This document shows, piece after piece, positions 27,393 to 35,397 of a DNA stretch of 64,000 nucleotides; the first letter of the stretch is position 1, and every line of letters starts with the position of its first letter. The stretch covers positions 1,240,001 to 1,304,000 of the forward strand of contig NZ_JACBZI010000001.1 of assembly GCF_013408145.1 (NCBI RefSeq), written 5' to 3'. Origin of the DNA: Nocardioides marinus (GTDB lineage: Bacteria > Actinomycetota > Actinomycetes > Propionibacteriales > Nocardioidaceae). The translations under genes were made by a program, and so were the position numbers. Under the pieces are notes generated by a model. That model was not told where the DNA came from, ran no database searches, and was given only the letters and a program-made list of their open reading frames with translations.

Positions 27393-28319
27393 ATGAACCA
27401 CGACACGGGCACGCGCCCTGACGCCGACGACACCAGCCACACCGTCCGCACCGCAGACGGCCATGACGAGGCCGACGGGGCGGAGACCCCGAGCCAGGCG
27501 GCCCAGGAGGCTGCGCGGCTGCGCCAGGAGAACGCAGCGCGCCGCGACGCCGGATCGCTGCTGGCCGAGGCGACCAGGCTGAGCCAGGAGGCGGCCGAGG
27601 AGGCCGACCGGCTGCTCGAGAGCGCGCAGGAGACCGCCGAGCGACTGGTGGCAGAGGCCCGCGAGCGGGCCGAGGCGCTGGTGACCCAGGCGCGGCAGGA
27701 GAGCCAGGAGCTGCGCGACGAGGCGGCCCTCGAGGTCGCCGGTGCCCGCGAGGACCTCGAGCAGCAACGGGCCCGCGCCCGGGCCGAGGTCACGGCCGAG
27801 CTGCGTGAGGAGGTGGCAGCGCTGCGCGCTCGCACCGAGGGTCTCGTGGAGGAGCTGCGAGGCACGCTCGGGGAGCTGGGCGGACTCCTCGGTGGCGCGA
27901 AGTCGACCGTCGAGCACGTCCTGCGCACCGCGACTGACCTCGACGACGTCGGGCGCCGGATCGCGGCGCACGACCAGCGGTCGTCCTCGGCGTCCGACAC
28001 GCCGTCGCGTCCCGCCCCGGAGCTCGTCGTGGCCGCCCCGGCGGTCGAGGACGAGCCCCCGACCCCGGCGGGACCGGAGTCCGATTCCTCTGACGACCGG
28101 CCCGAGCAGTCACCGGACCTCGACCGGGCCGACGCTCCGACCGACACCCCGGTCGACCACCTGGGCGACGACCCGGGCGACCACCTCGCCCAGCCCTTCT
28201 CCATGGACCTGGAGCACCTCGGGGCCGACCGCACCGACGAGCTGTCGGAGCAAGCCCCCCGGTCCACCACCGTCGAGCAGGAGCAGCGTCCCCTCGGGTG
28301 GCTCTTCCGCGGCGTCTGA
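27393..28319 (+). CDS. Coiled-coil protein (DivIVA/stalk-like), function unknown
   Basis: A 308-residue soluble protein. Residues ~30-175 form a long Ala/Glu/Arg coiled coil (for example QEAARLRQENAARRDAG and LRDEAALEVAGAREDLEQQR). Residues ~195-295 are acidic, Pro/Asp-rich and probably disordered, and a short conserved-looking tail LGWLFRGV ends the protein. There is no signal or membrane segment. ATG 27393 has a strong SD (GAGGGGGG). It is divergent from the acyltransferase with 60 bp between. It resembles polar scaffold proteins, but no DivIVA N-domain is evident. Confidence 0.65.
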   Translation: MNHDTGTRPDADDTSHTVRTADGHDEADGAETPSQAAQEAARLRQENAARRDAGSLLAEATRLSQEAAEEADRLLESAQETAERLVAEARERAEALVTQARQESQELRDEAALEVAGAREDLEQQRARARAEVTAELREEVAALRARTEGLVEELRGTLGELGGLLGGAKSTVEHVLRTATDLDDVGRRIAAHDQRSSSASDTPSRPAPELVVAAPAVEDEPPTPAGPESDSSDDRPEQSPDLDRADAPTDTPVDHLGDDPGDHLAQPFSMDLEHLGADRTDELSEQAPRSTTVEQEQRPLGWLFRGV

Positions 28320-28331
28320 GGGATCGCCGAC

Positions 28332-28374
28332 GCACGGCGTCACCCGGGTCCCCAGGGGCCGGGCGGCGCCGTGC
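28332..28374. terminator. Bidirectional hairpin between convergent genes
   Basis: A 16-bp stem (28332-28347 with 28359-28374; one G-U and one A-C position) with an 11-nt loop, placed between the stops of the coiled-coil gene (28319) and the lipoprotein gene (28382). Confidence 0.7.
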
Positions 28375-28381
28375 TCGTGCG

Positions 28382-29146
28382 TCAGGAGCAGCGGGGCGCG
28401 ACGGCGTCGGTCAGGGGGCGGATGCTCACGCTGTCCACGCCCGTGCCGAGGGGGACCGGCTGGAAGAGCTCCATCCGGATCCGTCGGGTGGTGTCGGCCT
28501 CGAAGCACGACCAGCGGCCGGTCACGACGGCGATCAGCTTGCCACTGCGGCCGCGCAGGACCGCCTGGACGAGCGCGCGCGGGATGTCCTCGTCGCCGAC
28601 CTCGACCGTGGCTCGTACGACGGTCTGCTGCTGCTGGATGACGAAGTCGGTGGCGCGGGCACGGACGTCGGGTCGCTCCGGTCCCTCCGCGCCATCGGGC
28701 GCCGGGCTGTCGGAGGGTTCCTGCGCCCAGGCGAGCCGGGAGTAGGTGAGCTCGACGTCGTCGATGCGCTCCGAGCCCTCACCGACCGCGAAGTACAAGC
28801 CGAACTCCTCACCGGGCGCGAGCGCCTGCACGGTGCAGCACGCGCTGTCCCCACCCATGGAGGACGCGCCGTAGGTGCCGAGCACCTCGCCGTTGACGTC
28901 GCGTGCGGTCATCGTCACCTCGGCGGTGCGCAGGTCGCGGTCGGAGTCGTTGCGCACGATCACCGAGACCAGGCCGTCGGTGACCGACCACTCCGAGGTC
29001 TCGAGCACCGTCGGCACAGCGGCGTAGGAGCTGTCGAGGGACGGGGAGACGACCTCCGCGCCCTCGAGCTGGGCCCGCAGGTCACTGCAGCCGCTCGAGC
29101 CGATCGCGACCGCGACCGCGACGCACGCGAGTCCGAGTCGACGCAC
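28382..29146 (-). CDS. Hypothetical lipoprotein
   Basis: A 254-residue protein with a lipoprotein signal (RRLGLACVAVAVAIGSSGC, Cys at ~20), so probably anchored on the outer face of the membrane. The mature part is beta-rich, with VSVIVRNDSDRDLRTAEVTMTA and an ALAPGEEFGLYF turn that recall FxLYD/Ig-like domains that buffer or bind at the surface. A double Cys (ACCTVQ) and two more Cys near the C-terminus may form disulfides. The start is GTG 29146 after AGGGGG. It is divergent from the exopolysaccharide operon. No specific function is assigned. Confidence 0.7.
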   Translation of the reverse strand: MRRLGLACVAVAVAIGSSGCSDLRAQLEGAEVVSPSLDSSYAAVPTVLETSEWSVTDGLVSVIVRNDSDRDLRTAEVTMTARDVNGEVLGTYGASSMGGDSACCTVQALAPGEEFGLYFAVGEGSERIDDVELTYSRLAWAQEPSDSPAPDGAEGPERPDVRARATDFVIQQQQTVVRATVEVGDEDIPRALVQAVLRGRSGKLIAVVTGRWSCFEADTTRRIRMELFQPVPLGTGVDSVSIRPLTDAVAPRCS

Positions 29147-29261
29147 TGGTCCGCCCCCTTGTCCGGCCGCCGGGCCGTCGTCGTCGTGGTCAACAGCCGA
29201 GTGTCGGCCGGGTCACGCTGCAGGTTGTTCCCAGCAGGTGTGAGCCTAAACCGCTCGCGGG

Positions 29262-29267
29262 TATAAG
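29262..29267 (+). promoter_or_regulatory. Candidate -10 of the exopolysaccharide operon
   Basis: TATAAG in the 165-bp region between the lipoprotein gene and the flippase gene, about 45 nt before the flippase ATG. No good -35 at 17-18 bp, so it may be activator-dependent. Confidence 0.35.
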
Positions 29268-29311
29268 CCCCTGCGTCGGCGCTCCACGGCGTCGGCTCCA
29301 GCACAGTCGAC

Positions 29312-30817
29312 ATGGGGGGGGTGGCCGTGGCGCGGCTCGAGGTGCACGAGGAGCAGGCCCGCGCCGGCGACGGACGGGGCTCCGACGAGGGCCGCGCCGC
29401 CCGCGGCGCGCTGTGGTTCGCGACCAACAGCATCGTCGTCAAGGGCGCCCAGACCCTCGTCCTGCTGACGCTCGCCGCGACGCTCGCCCCCTCCGCACTC
29501 GGACTCGTGGCCCTGGGCACCCTGGTCGTGAACGTGTCGGCCATCCTGGGCAACCTCGGCACCTCCGGGGCGCTGGTCTACTGGCGCGGGGACGTCACCG
29601 CGGCGGCCCGCACCGCCGTGACGATCGGTCTGGTCAGCGCCTCCGCCATGACCCTGCTGCTGTGGTTCGCCGCGCCGGCCATGGCCTCCGCCCTGCGCGC
29701 CGAGGACGGCGGCGCCGCGGTGATCCGCGGCCTGGTCGTCACGCTGCCGGCCCTGGCGGTGGCGGCGGTCACCCAGGAGCTGCTGCGCCGTGAGCTGCGC
29801 TTCCTGCGCCGCGTCGTCCCCGAGGCCAGCGGCGCGCTCGTCGGTGCCGTGGTCGCGATCGTGCTGGCCACCCAGGGGATGGGCGTGATGTCGTTGGTGG
29901 CCGGCCAGGTGGTGCAGGGCGTCCTCACGTTGCTGCTCGCCTGGGTCGTGCACCCCCCGGTGCTCCCCGGCTGGGACGCCGCCAGTGCCCGCGGGCTGCT
30001 GTCCTACGGAGCGCCGTTCGCCGGTGCCAACCTGCTCGAGGTCCTCCAGCTCAACGTCGACTACCTGCTGGTGGCCCGGGTGCTCGGCGCGGTCGCCCTC
30101 GGGCAGTACTCCCTGGGCTTCCGCATCGCCTACATGCCCTACGTGCTGATCGTCCTGGTCGTCACCGGGGCTGCCTTCCCCTACCTGTGCCGGCGTCGCG
30201 GCGAGAGCGTGGGCCACGCAGCGGAGGTCGTGCTGACGGTCCTCACCGCGCTGCTGGCCCCCCTGGTCGTGCTGTCCGCCCTGGCCCCCGAGCAGCTGAT
30301 GCTGCTGGGGGAGAAGTGGGCCGAGGCGGTGTCGGTCCTCGCGGCGATGGCGCTCTTCTCCTGGGTCCTCGGGCTCACGCAGGCCATCCAGGTGGCGCTC
30401 AACGCCTCGGGCCTGCCGGGGGTCGCCATGCGACTGCGGCTCCTGCACCTCGCCGGCCTGTCGGCGGCGCTGCTCCTGACGGTCCGTGGGGGCGTGGTGG
30501 CCGTCGCCTGGACGCAGACGGTCGTGACCGCCGCGACGGCGCTGCTGGCGGTGGCCCTGGCCGCCAGGCTGGTCGCGGGCTTCGACCCCCTCCGGTGGGT
30601 GCGGTCGCTGTGGCCGGTGCTCGTGGGCAGCGGCGCGGCGGCCCTGGCACTGCTGGCCGGTGACGCCCTCGGCGACGCCACGGGCCTGGCGGCGGTCTCG
30701 GTGCTGCGCACCGTGCTGCTCACCCTGGCCGTGCTGACGAGCTACGCCGCCGTGCTGTGGTTGACCCGGTCGGCCCAGGTGCGCGCCGCCTGGGCGGTCG
30801 TGCGGGACGCGTCATGA
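29312..30817 (+). CDS. Wzx-like polysaccharide flippase (MATE/MVF superfamily)
   Basis: A 501-residue protein with about 12-14 transmembrane helices and the Polysacc_synt/MVF layout: GALWFATNSIVVKGAQTLVLLTLA in the first helix region and later LSYGAPFAGANLLEVLQLNVDYLLVARVLGA split over two helices. It is expected to flip undecaprenyl-linked repeat units. The start is ambiguous: ATG 29312 (no SD) or GTG 29327 (GGGGGGG 6 nt upstream). It is the first gene of a run of overlapping genes to 35229; the stop overlaps the next ATG (ATGA). Confidence 0.87.
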   Translation: MGGVAVARLEVHEEQARAGDGRGSDEGRAARGALWFATNSIVVKGAQTLVLLTLAATLAPSALGLVALGTLVVNVSAILGNLGTSGALVYWRGDVTAAARTAVTIGLVSASAMTLLLWFAAPAMASALRAEDGGAAVIRGLVVTLPALAVAAVTQELLRRELRFLRRVVPEASGALVGAVVAIVLATQGMGVMSLVAGQVVQGVLTLLLAWVVHPPVLPGWDAASARGLLSYGAPFAGANLLEVLQLNVDYLLVARVLGAVALGQYSLGFRIAYMPYVLIVLVVTGAAFPYLCRRRGESVGHAAEVVLTVLTALLAPLVVLSALAPEQLMLLGEKWAEAVSVLAAMALFSWVLGLTQAIQVALNASGLPGVAMRLRLLHLAGLSAALLLTVRGGVVAVAWTQTVVTAATALLAVALAARLVAGFDPLRWVRSLWPVLVGSGAAALALLAGDALGDATGLAAVSVLRTVLLTLAVLTSYAAVLWLTRSAQVRAAWAVVRDAS

Positions 30818-31632
30818 GGCCGCAGGTGCGGGCGGTCGCCCGCGGGCTGCGGCCCCTCAGGCGCACGGTGCGCCGGCTGCGGTCCGAGGAGCCGCTGACC
30901 CTCATCGGTTGGCACCGGATCGACGACCGGCACACCGACGGCCTCTCGACCTCCGAGACCGCCTTCGAGCAGCACCTCGACCTGCTGGAGGAGAGGGACG
31001 CCCGGGTGCTGCCGCTCTGCGAGGCGGTGGAACGACTCGCCCTCGGGTCCCTGCCTCCCCGTGCGGTGGCGCTCACCTTCGACGACGGCTACGCCAGCGT
31101 CGTGGAGACCGCCTGGCCGCTGCTGCGCAAGCGGGACATGCCCGCGACCCTCTTCGTCTGCTCGGAGTACCTCCCCGGTACGCAGCGCTTCGACTGGGAC
31201 ACCACCGAGCCCGTCCACGAGCGGCACCGGGTCGCCACCGCGGAACAGATCGTCGACGCCCACGCCGAGGGGCTCGACATCGGCTCGCACACCCGCACCC
31301 ACCCGTGGCTGCCGGCGCTGGACGACGAGGCACTGGCGCACGAGCTGCTGGAGTCCCGCGAGGTCCTGGAGGACCTCGTGCGCGTGCCGGTGCGCACACT
31401 GGCGTACCCGACCGGCGGCTGGGACCGCCGCGTCCGCGCTGCCGCCGCGCGGGCCGGTTACACCGCCGCGGTCACCGTCAGCAAGGGCACCAACCGGCGG
31501 CGTACCCACCCGCTGTCCCTGCACCGCGCGTTCGTCCCGGAGGAGGTCGACGACCTCGACCTGCTCCTCGACGGCGCCTACGGCTTCCTGCGCCCCGTCG
31601 ACGCCGTACGCCGGCCGCGGGAGGCCCCGTGA
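30814..31632 (+). CDS. Polysaccharide deacetylase (NodB/CE4 family)
   Basis: A 272-residue CE4 esterase that removes acetyl groups from amino sugars. The metal motif TFDDGY (about residue 88), GSHTRTHPWL (H-x3-H) and YPTGGWD are present. There is no signal peptide and residues 1-30 are strongly basic, so it may work at the inner membrane face or be non-classically located. ATG 30814 overlaps the flippase stop, and its own stop overlaps the next GTG. Its presence suggests the glycan contains N-acetyl sugars. Confidence 0.87.
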   Translation: MRPQVRAVARGLRPLRRTVRRLRSEEPLTLIGWHRIDDRHTDGLSTSETAFEQHLDLLEERDARVLPLCEAVERLALGSLPPRAVALTFDDGYASVVETAWPLLRKRDMPATLFVCSEYLPGTQRFDWDTTEPVHERHRVATAEQIVDAHAEGLDIGSHTRTHPWLPALDDEALAHELLESREVLEDLVRVPVRTLAYPTGGWDRRVRAAAARAGYTAAVTVSKGTNRRRTHPLSLHRAFVPEEVDDLDLLLDGAYGFLRPVDAVRRPREAP

Positions 31633-32984
31633 GTCAGGTGAGTCAGCACGTGAGCCCGCACGCCGTCGGGTCCCCGCAGACGCCGGGGTCCCCCCGGGTG
31701 CTGCTGCCCACCGCCCTGGCGCTCGCCGGCGTCGTGCTCGGGCTGGCCACCGGCGTCGCGCCGCTGCTGGTCGGTGCGGGTCTGCTCGCGGTCGGGGTGA
31801 CGCTACTGATGCTGCTGCGCCTCGACGTGGCCGTGCTGGTCTTCGTCGTGGCCTCGCTGTTCGAGGGCTACCTCGCCCAGGTGGAGCCGCTCGCGACGAA
31901 GCTGCTCTCGGCGGTGGTGGTGGCCAGCTGGGTACTGATGCGCAGTCGCGCCGAGAGCGTCGGGATGCACCGCGTGCCGGTCGTGCTGGTCGGGGTCGTG
32001 CTCTGGTGGGTGCTGCTGGTCTCGACCCTGGTCAACGCTCCGGTCGGCGCGGTCGGCGTGCTGCTGCGCTGGGCCGGGTTCCTGGCGGTCCTCGTGGTGC
32101 TCGTCGACGTCCTGCTCCGCCGGCTCCTGCGCCCCGAGGACCTCGCCCGCACCTACGTGCTGGCCGCGACCGCCGCCGCCGCCGTGGGGCTGGTGGCGAT
32201 GAGCACGGCCGAGGACCCCCGTGCGGCCGGCCCGATCTCCGACCCCAACGACTTCGCCTTCCACCTGCTGCCCGCCCTGCCGCTGGCCATGGCGCTGCGG
32301 CGCCCCGGCGCGATGCCCGGCCGGTGGGACCTCGCGGCGGCCGTGGTGACCGTCGGGATGGTCGCCACGGTCTCGCGCGGCGCCCTGCTCGGCCTGGCCG
32401 TGATGCTGGTGGTGGGGCTGCTCTCCCGTCAGGTCCGACTCCGCGACCTGGTCGGCCTGGGCGGTGTGCTGCTCGCTGCCGCCTCCGTGCTCGCCGTGTG
32501 GCAGCGCGAGCTGGTGCTGGACAGCCTGACCCAGAAGACCGCCATCGCCGGTCAGAACGTCTCCGAGCGGTTCTACCTCTGGGACGCCGCGGCGCGGATG
32601 GCGCTCGACCGGCCGGTCCTGGGGCACGGCCCGGGCTCCTTCGCGACCGAGCACACGTGGTTCGCCTCCCGGCTGCCGGTCGATGCCCGCAACGACCTCG
32701 ACGTCGCGCACAACACCTACCTCGAGGTCGCCGCCGAGGCGGGCCTGCTCGGCCTGGCGGTGTTCCTCGTGCTGCTCGGCGTGGGCCTGGCCGGCGCCTG
32801 GCGGGCCTGGCGGGCCGGGTCGCGACTGGGTGCCGCGGTCGTGGCGGGCCTGGTCGGCACCTCGGTGGCCGCCTGCTTCATCACCGAGCAGTTCTTCCTG
32901 CCCCTGTGGCTGCTGTGCGCGATGGGTGCGGTGCTCCCGGGCCTGACGACCTCCCGGGACCTGTCACCGGGGAGCGTCCGGTGA
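31629..32984 (+). CDS. Wzy/WaaL-type O-antigen ligase/polymerase family protein
   Basis: A 451-residue polytopic membrane protein with about 11-12 TM helices and a Wzy_C-type large loop (VSERFYLWDAAARMALDRP, then GHGPGSFATEHTW and DLDVAHNTYLEVAAEAGLLG). The His-containing AHNTYLE motif is the family hallmark. It polymerises or ligates lipid-linked repeat units outside the membrane. GTG 31629 overlaps the deacetylase stop; GTGs at codons 4 and 8 are alternatives. Confidence 0.88.
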   Translation: MSQVSQHVSPHAVGSPQTPGSPRVLLPTALALAGVVLGLATGVAPLLVGAGLLAVGVTLLMLLRLDVAVLVFVVASLFEGYLAQVEPLATKLLSAVVVASWVLMRSRAESVGMHRVPVVLVGVVLWWVLLVSTLVNAPVGAVGVLLRWAGFLAVLVVLVDVLLRRLLRPEDLARTYVLAATAAAAVGLVAMSTAEDPRAAGPISDPNDFAFHLLPALPLAMALRRPGAMPGRWDLAAAVVTVGMVATVSRGALLGLAVMLVVGLLSRQVRLRDLVGLGGVLLAAASVLAVWQRELVLDSLTQKTAIAGQNVSERFYLWDAAARMALDRPVLGHGPGSFATEHTWFASRLPVDARNDLDVAHNTYLEVAAEAGLLGLAVFLVLLGVGLAGAWRAWRAGSRLGAAVVAGLVGTSVAACFITEQFFLPLWLLCAMGAVLPGLTTSRDLSPGSVR

Positions 32985-34138
32985 GGGTGGTCCAGGTCCT
33001 GACCCAGGCCGGGGGCGGACCGGTCGACCACACGGTCGAGGTCGCGGTCGGGCTGGCCCGGCGCGGGGTCGACTCGCACGTCGTCGCGCCGCCCGACGTA
33101 CGCCGACGGGTCGGCGCCGCGGGTGCCGCCGTGACCTGGCACGACCAGGAGGCCACCTCCAAGCGGGACCTCGCCGGGCTCGCGGGTCTCGCCAGGTCGC
33201 TGCGGGCGCTCGCGCCGGACGTGCTGCACCTGCAGGACAGGCGGGCCGGCTGGGTCGGACGTGGGCTGGGTCGCAGCCTGCCGGGCACCGCCGTCGTCTA
33301 CACGCTGCACGGGGTGGCCGACGGCCTGAGCGACCACGTCGCCGGCAACCTGCTCGCCGACACCCGACGCCGCCGCGACCGGTGGTACTACCTGCACGGG
33401 GAGCGTTGGATCACGCGGTGGGGCCGCGCCCGGGTGGTCAGTCCCAGCCACGCGGTGGCAGACTTCGCGGTCCGACACGTCGGGCTGGACCCCTCCCGGG
33501 TGGACGTCGTCCCCAACGGTGTCGACCCCGACCGGTTCCGGCCGCCGGAGGCGGGCACGGCAGGGACGCCCCGGGCGGGGGAGCGGCCGCGACTGGTCTG
33601 GCTGGGTGGCCTGGTGCCCGTCAAGCGTGCCGACGTCCTGGTCGAGGCGGTGGCCGCGATGCACGAGGACGTCGAGGTGCTCGTGGCCGGCGACGGCGAG
33701 CTGGCCGCGCAGGTCCAGGGGCTCGTGACGGCCCGGTTGCCGGGCACCGGCGCCACCGGTCGCGAGGTCCGGCTCCTGGGACACGTGGCCGACCCGGCCC
33801 CGTTGCTGCAGCAGGCCGACGGGTTCGTGCTGACCTCGGCCGCGGAGAGCTGCCCCATGGCGCTGCTCCAAGCGATGGCGACCGGTCTGCCGGCCGTGGC
33901 GACGGCGGTCGGCGGCGTCCCCGAGGTGTGGGGTCCGGTCGCGCCGCAGCTGCTCTGCCCGCCCGGCGACCCACACTCCCTGGCCTCGGCCCTGGACCGA
34001 CTGGTCGCCGACCCCGCACTGCGTGCCGACCTCGGTGCCCGTGCACGCGAGCGCGTCCTCACGACGTACACCACCGAGCACTGCCTCGACGGCCTGCAGC
34101 GCACCTACGCGACAGCGCTCCAGGAGCGTGCCCGATGA
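32981..34138 (+). CDS. GT4-family glycosyltransferase, variant E-x7-Q motif
   Basis: A 385-residue GT-B retaining glycosyltransferase. It has an N-terminal VVQVLTQAGGGPVDHTVEVA acceptor domain, VPNGVDPDRFRP near 180, LVWLGGLVPVKRADVLVEAV, and the donor-site TSAAESCPMALLQAMATGLP. The second Glu of the E-x7-E motif is Gln here, which may slow or alter catalysis. It is expected to add a sugar to the lipid-linked repeat unit. GTG 32981 overlaps the previous stop. Confidence 0.87.
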   Translation: MRVVQVLTQAGGGPVDHTVEVAVGLARRGVDSHVVAPPDVRRRVGAAGAAVTWHDQEATSKRDLAGLAGLARSLRALAPDVLHLQDRRAGWVGRGLGRSLPGTAVVYTLHGVADGLSDHVAGNLLADTRRRRDRWYYLHGERWITRWGRARVVSPSHAVADFAVRHVGLDPSRVDVVPNGVDPDRFRPPEAGTAGTPRAGERPRLVWLGGLVPVKRADVLVEAVAAMHEDVEVLVAGDGELAAQVQGLVTARLPGTGATGREVRLLGHVADPAPLLQQADGFVLTSAAESCPMALLQAMATGLPAVATAVGGVPEVWGPVAPQLLCPPGDPHSLASALDRLVADPALRADLGARARERVLTTYTTEHCLDGLQRTYATALQERAR

Positions 34139-35229
34139 GGGTGCTGCAGGTCGTGGCGGAGCTCGGCACCGGAGGAGCGGAGGCCGTGGTCCTGGGGCTG
34201 ACCGAGGGCATGGTCGCGCGCGGCCACCGGGTCTGGGTGGCCAGCGACCACGGCTGGCGGGTCCCTCTCGTACGCCGGCTGGGCGGGGCCGACCACGTCC
34301 GCATCCCCCTGGCCGCACCCGGCCCCGTGTCCCTGGCCGCGGCAGCGGGGCGGCTGCTGGCCTGGTCGCCGGGCCGGCCGGTCGACCTCGTGCACGCCCA
34401 CAACGTGCGCGCCACGCTCGCCGCCGCTCCCGTCGCCCGGCTGCGCCGCGCCCCGCTGCTCACCACCGTGCACGGGCTGGGCGCTGAGGACTACCCGCGG
34501 GCCGTGCGGGTCCTGCGGCGCCTCAGCGACCTCGTCGTGGCGGTCTCCGCCGCCGTCGCCGACGACCTCGAGCACGCCGGACTGCCGGGCGAGCGGATCC
34601 GCGTCGTCGAGAACGCCGTGACCCTGCCCCAGACGTCGTCGGGGGTGGACCCGCTGCCCGGGGTCCCCGCGGCAGGACCGGTGGTCCTCTGCGCTGCCCG
34701 GATGACCCGGCAGAAGCGTCAGGACCTGCTGCTGCGTGGCTGGGCGGCGCGGCGGGTCCAGGGTGGGCAGCTGCTCCTCGCGGGGGACGGTCCCGAGCGC
34801 GCGCGCCTGGAGTCCCTGGCACGCGCGCTCGACCTGGGGAGCGAGGTCCGGTTCCTCGGGGACCGCGACGACGTCCCGGCGCTGCTGGGGCGCGCCGACC
34901 TGCTGGCCCTGCCCTCGGACTGGGAGGGCCTGCCCATCGGTGTGCTGGAGGCGTTGGCGGTGGGACTGCCCGTGCTGGCCTCCGCGGTCGGCGGGCTGAC
35001 GGACCTCGGTGCGGCCGTGGAGCTGGTGGCGCCGGAGGGCACCGAGGCCGAGCTGGCCCAGCGGTGGGCCGCCGCGCTCGACCGCGCCCTGGCGGAGGAG
35101 TCCGCGGCGCAGCGGCAGGAGCGCACCCGGTGCGGCAGGGAGCTGGTCGGGAGCCGCTTCTCCCCGGACCGCATGGTCGAGGACTACCTCGGGCTCGGGG
35201 AGTCGCTCCTCACTCCTGGTTACCGGTGA
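34135..35229 (+). CDS. GT4-family glycosyltransferase
   Basis: A 364-residue GT-B enzyme with RVLQVVAELGTGGAEAVVLGL at the N-terminus, TTVHGLGAEDYPR, LLLAGDGPERARLE and an intact E-x7-E in SDWEGLPIGVLEALAVGLPVLAS split at the GLP. It resembles cytoplasmic mannosyl- or N-acetylglucosaminyl-transferases, but the donor cannot be read. ATG 34135 overlaps the preceding stop (ATGA). It is the last gene of the first overlapping run; 168 bp follow before the Wzz gene. Confidence 0.9.
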   Translation: MRVLQVVAELGTGGAEAVVLGLTEGMVARGHRVWVASDHGWRVPLVRRLGGADHVRIPLAAPGPVSLAAAAGRLLAWSPGRPVDLVHAHNVRATLAAAPVARLRRAPLLTTVHGLGAEDYPRAVRVLRRLSDLVVAVSAAVADDLEHAGLPGERIRVVENAVTLPQTSSGVDPLPGVPAAGPVVLCAARMTRQKRQDLLLRGWAARRVQGGQLLLAGDGPERARLESLARALDLGSEVRFLGDRDDVPALLGRADLLALPSDWEGLPIGVLEALAVGLPVLASAVGGLTDLGAAVELVAPEGTEAELAQRWAAALDRALAEESAAQRQERTRCGRELVGSRFSPDRMVEDYLGLGESLLTPGYR

Positions 35230-35397
35230 GTTTGCCTGGCTGGGAGCACGGGTATGCACCCGGTGTCAGAGGAAAGGACGGCGCTCGGGCCACCGTCCGT
35301 GGTCCTCGCGCCGGGGGGCGTCGACGAGTCGCAGCCCTGCGTGGGTGTTTCCGTGTCCACGCGCCGACGCGGCGCTGAGTCGATTGGGGCGACAGTG

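Noticed and set aside
35254..35397. 48-residue N-terminal extension of the Wzz protein from ATG 35254
   Set aside because: It has a fair SD, but the extension is unlike Wzz N-termini, which begin just before the first TM helix. Kept as an alternative only.
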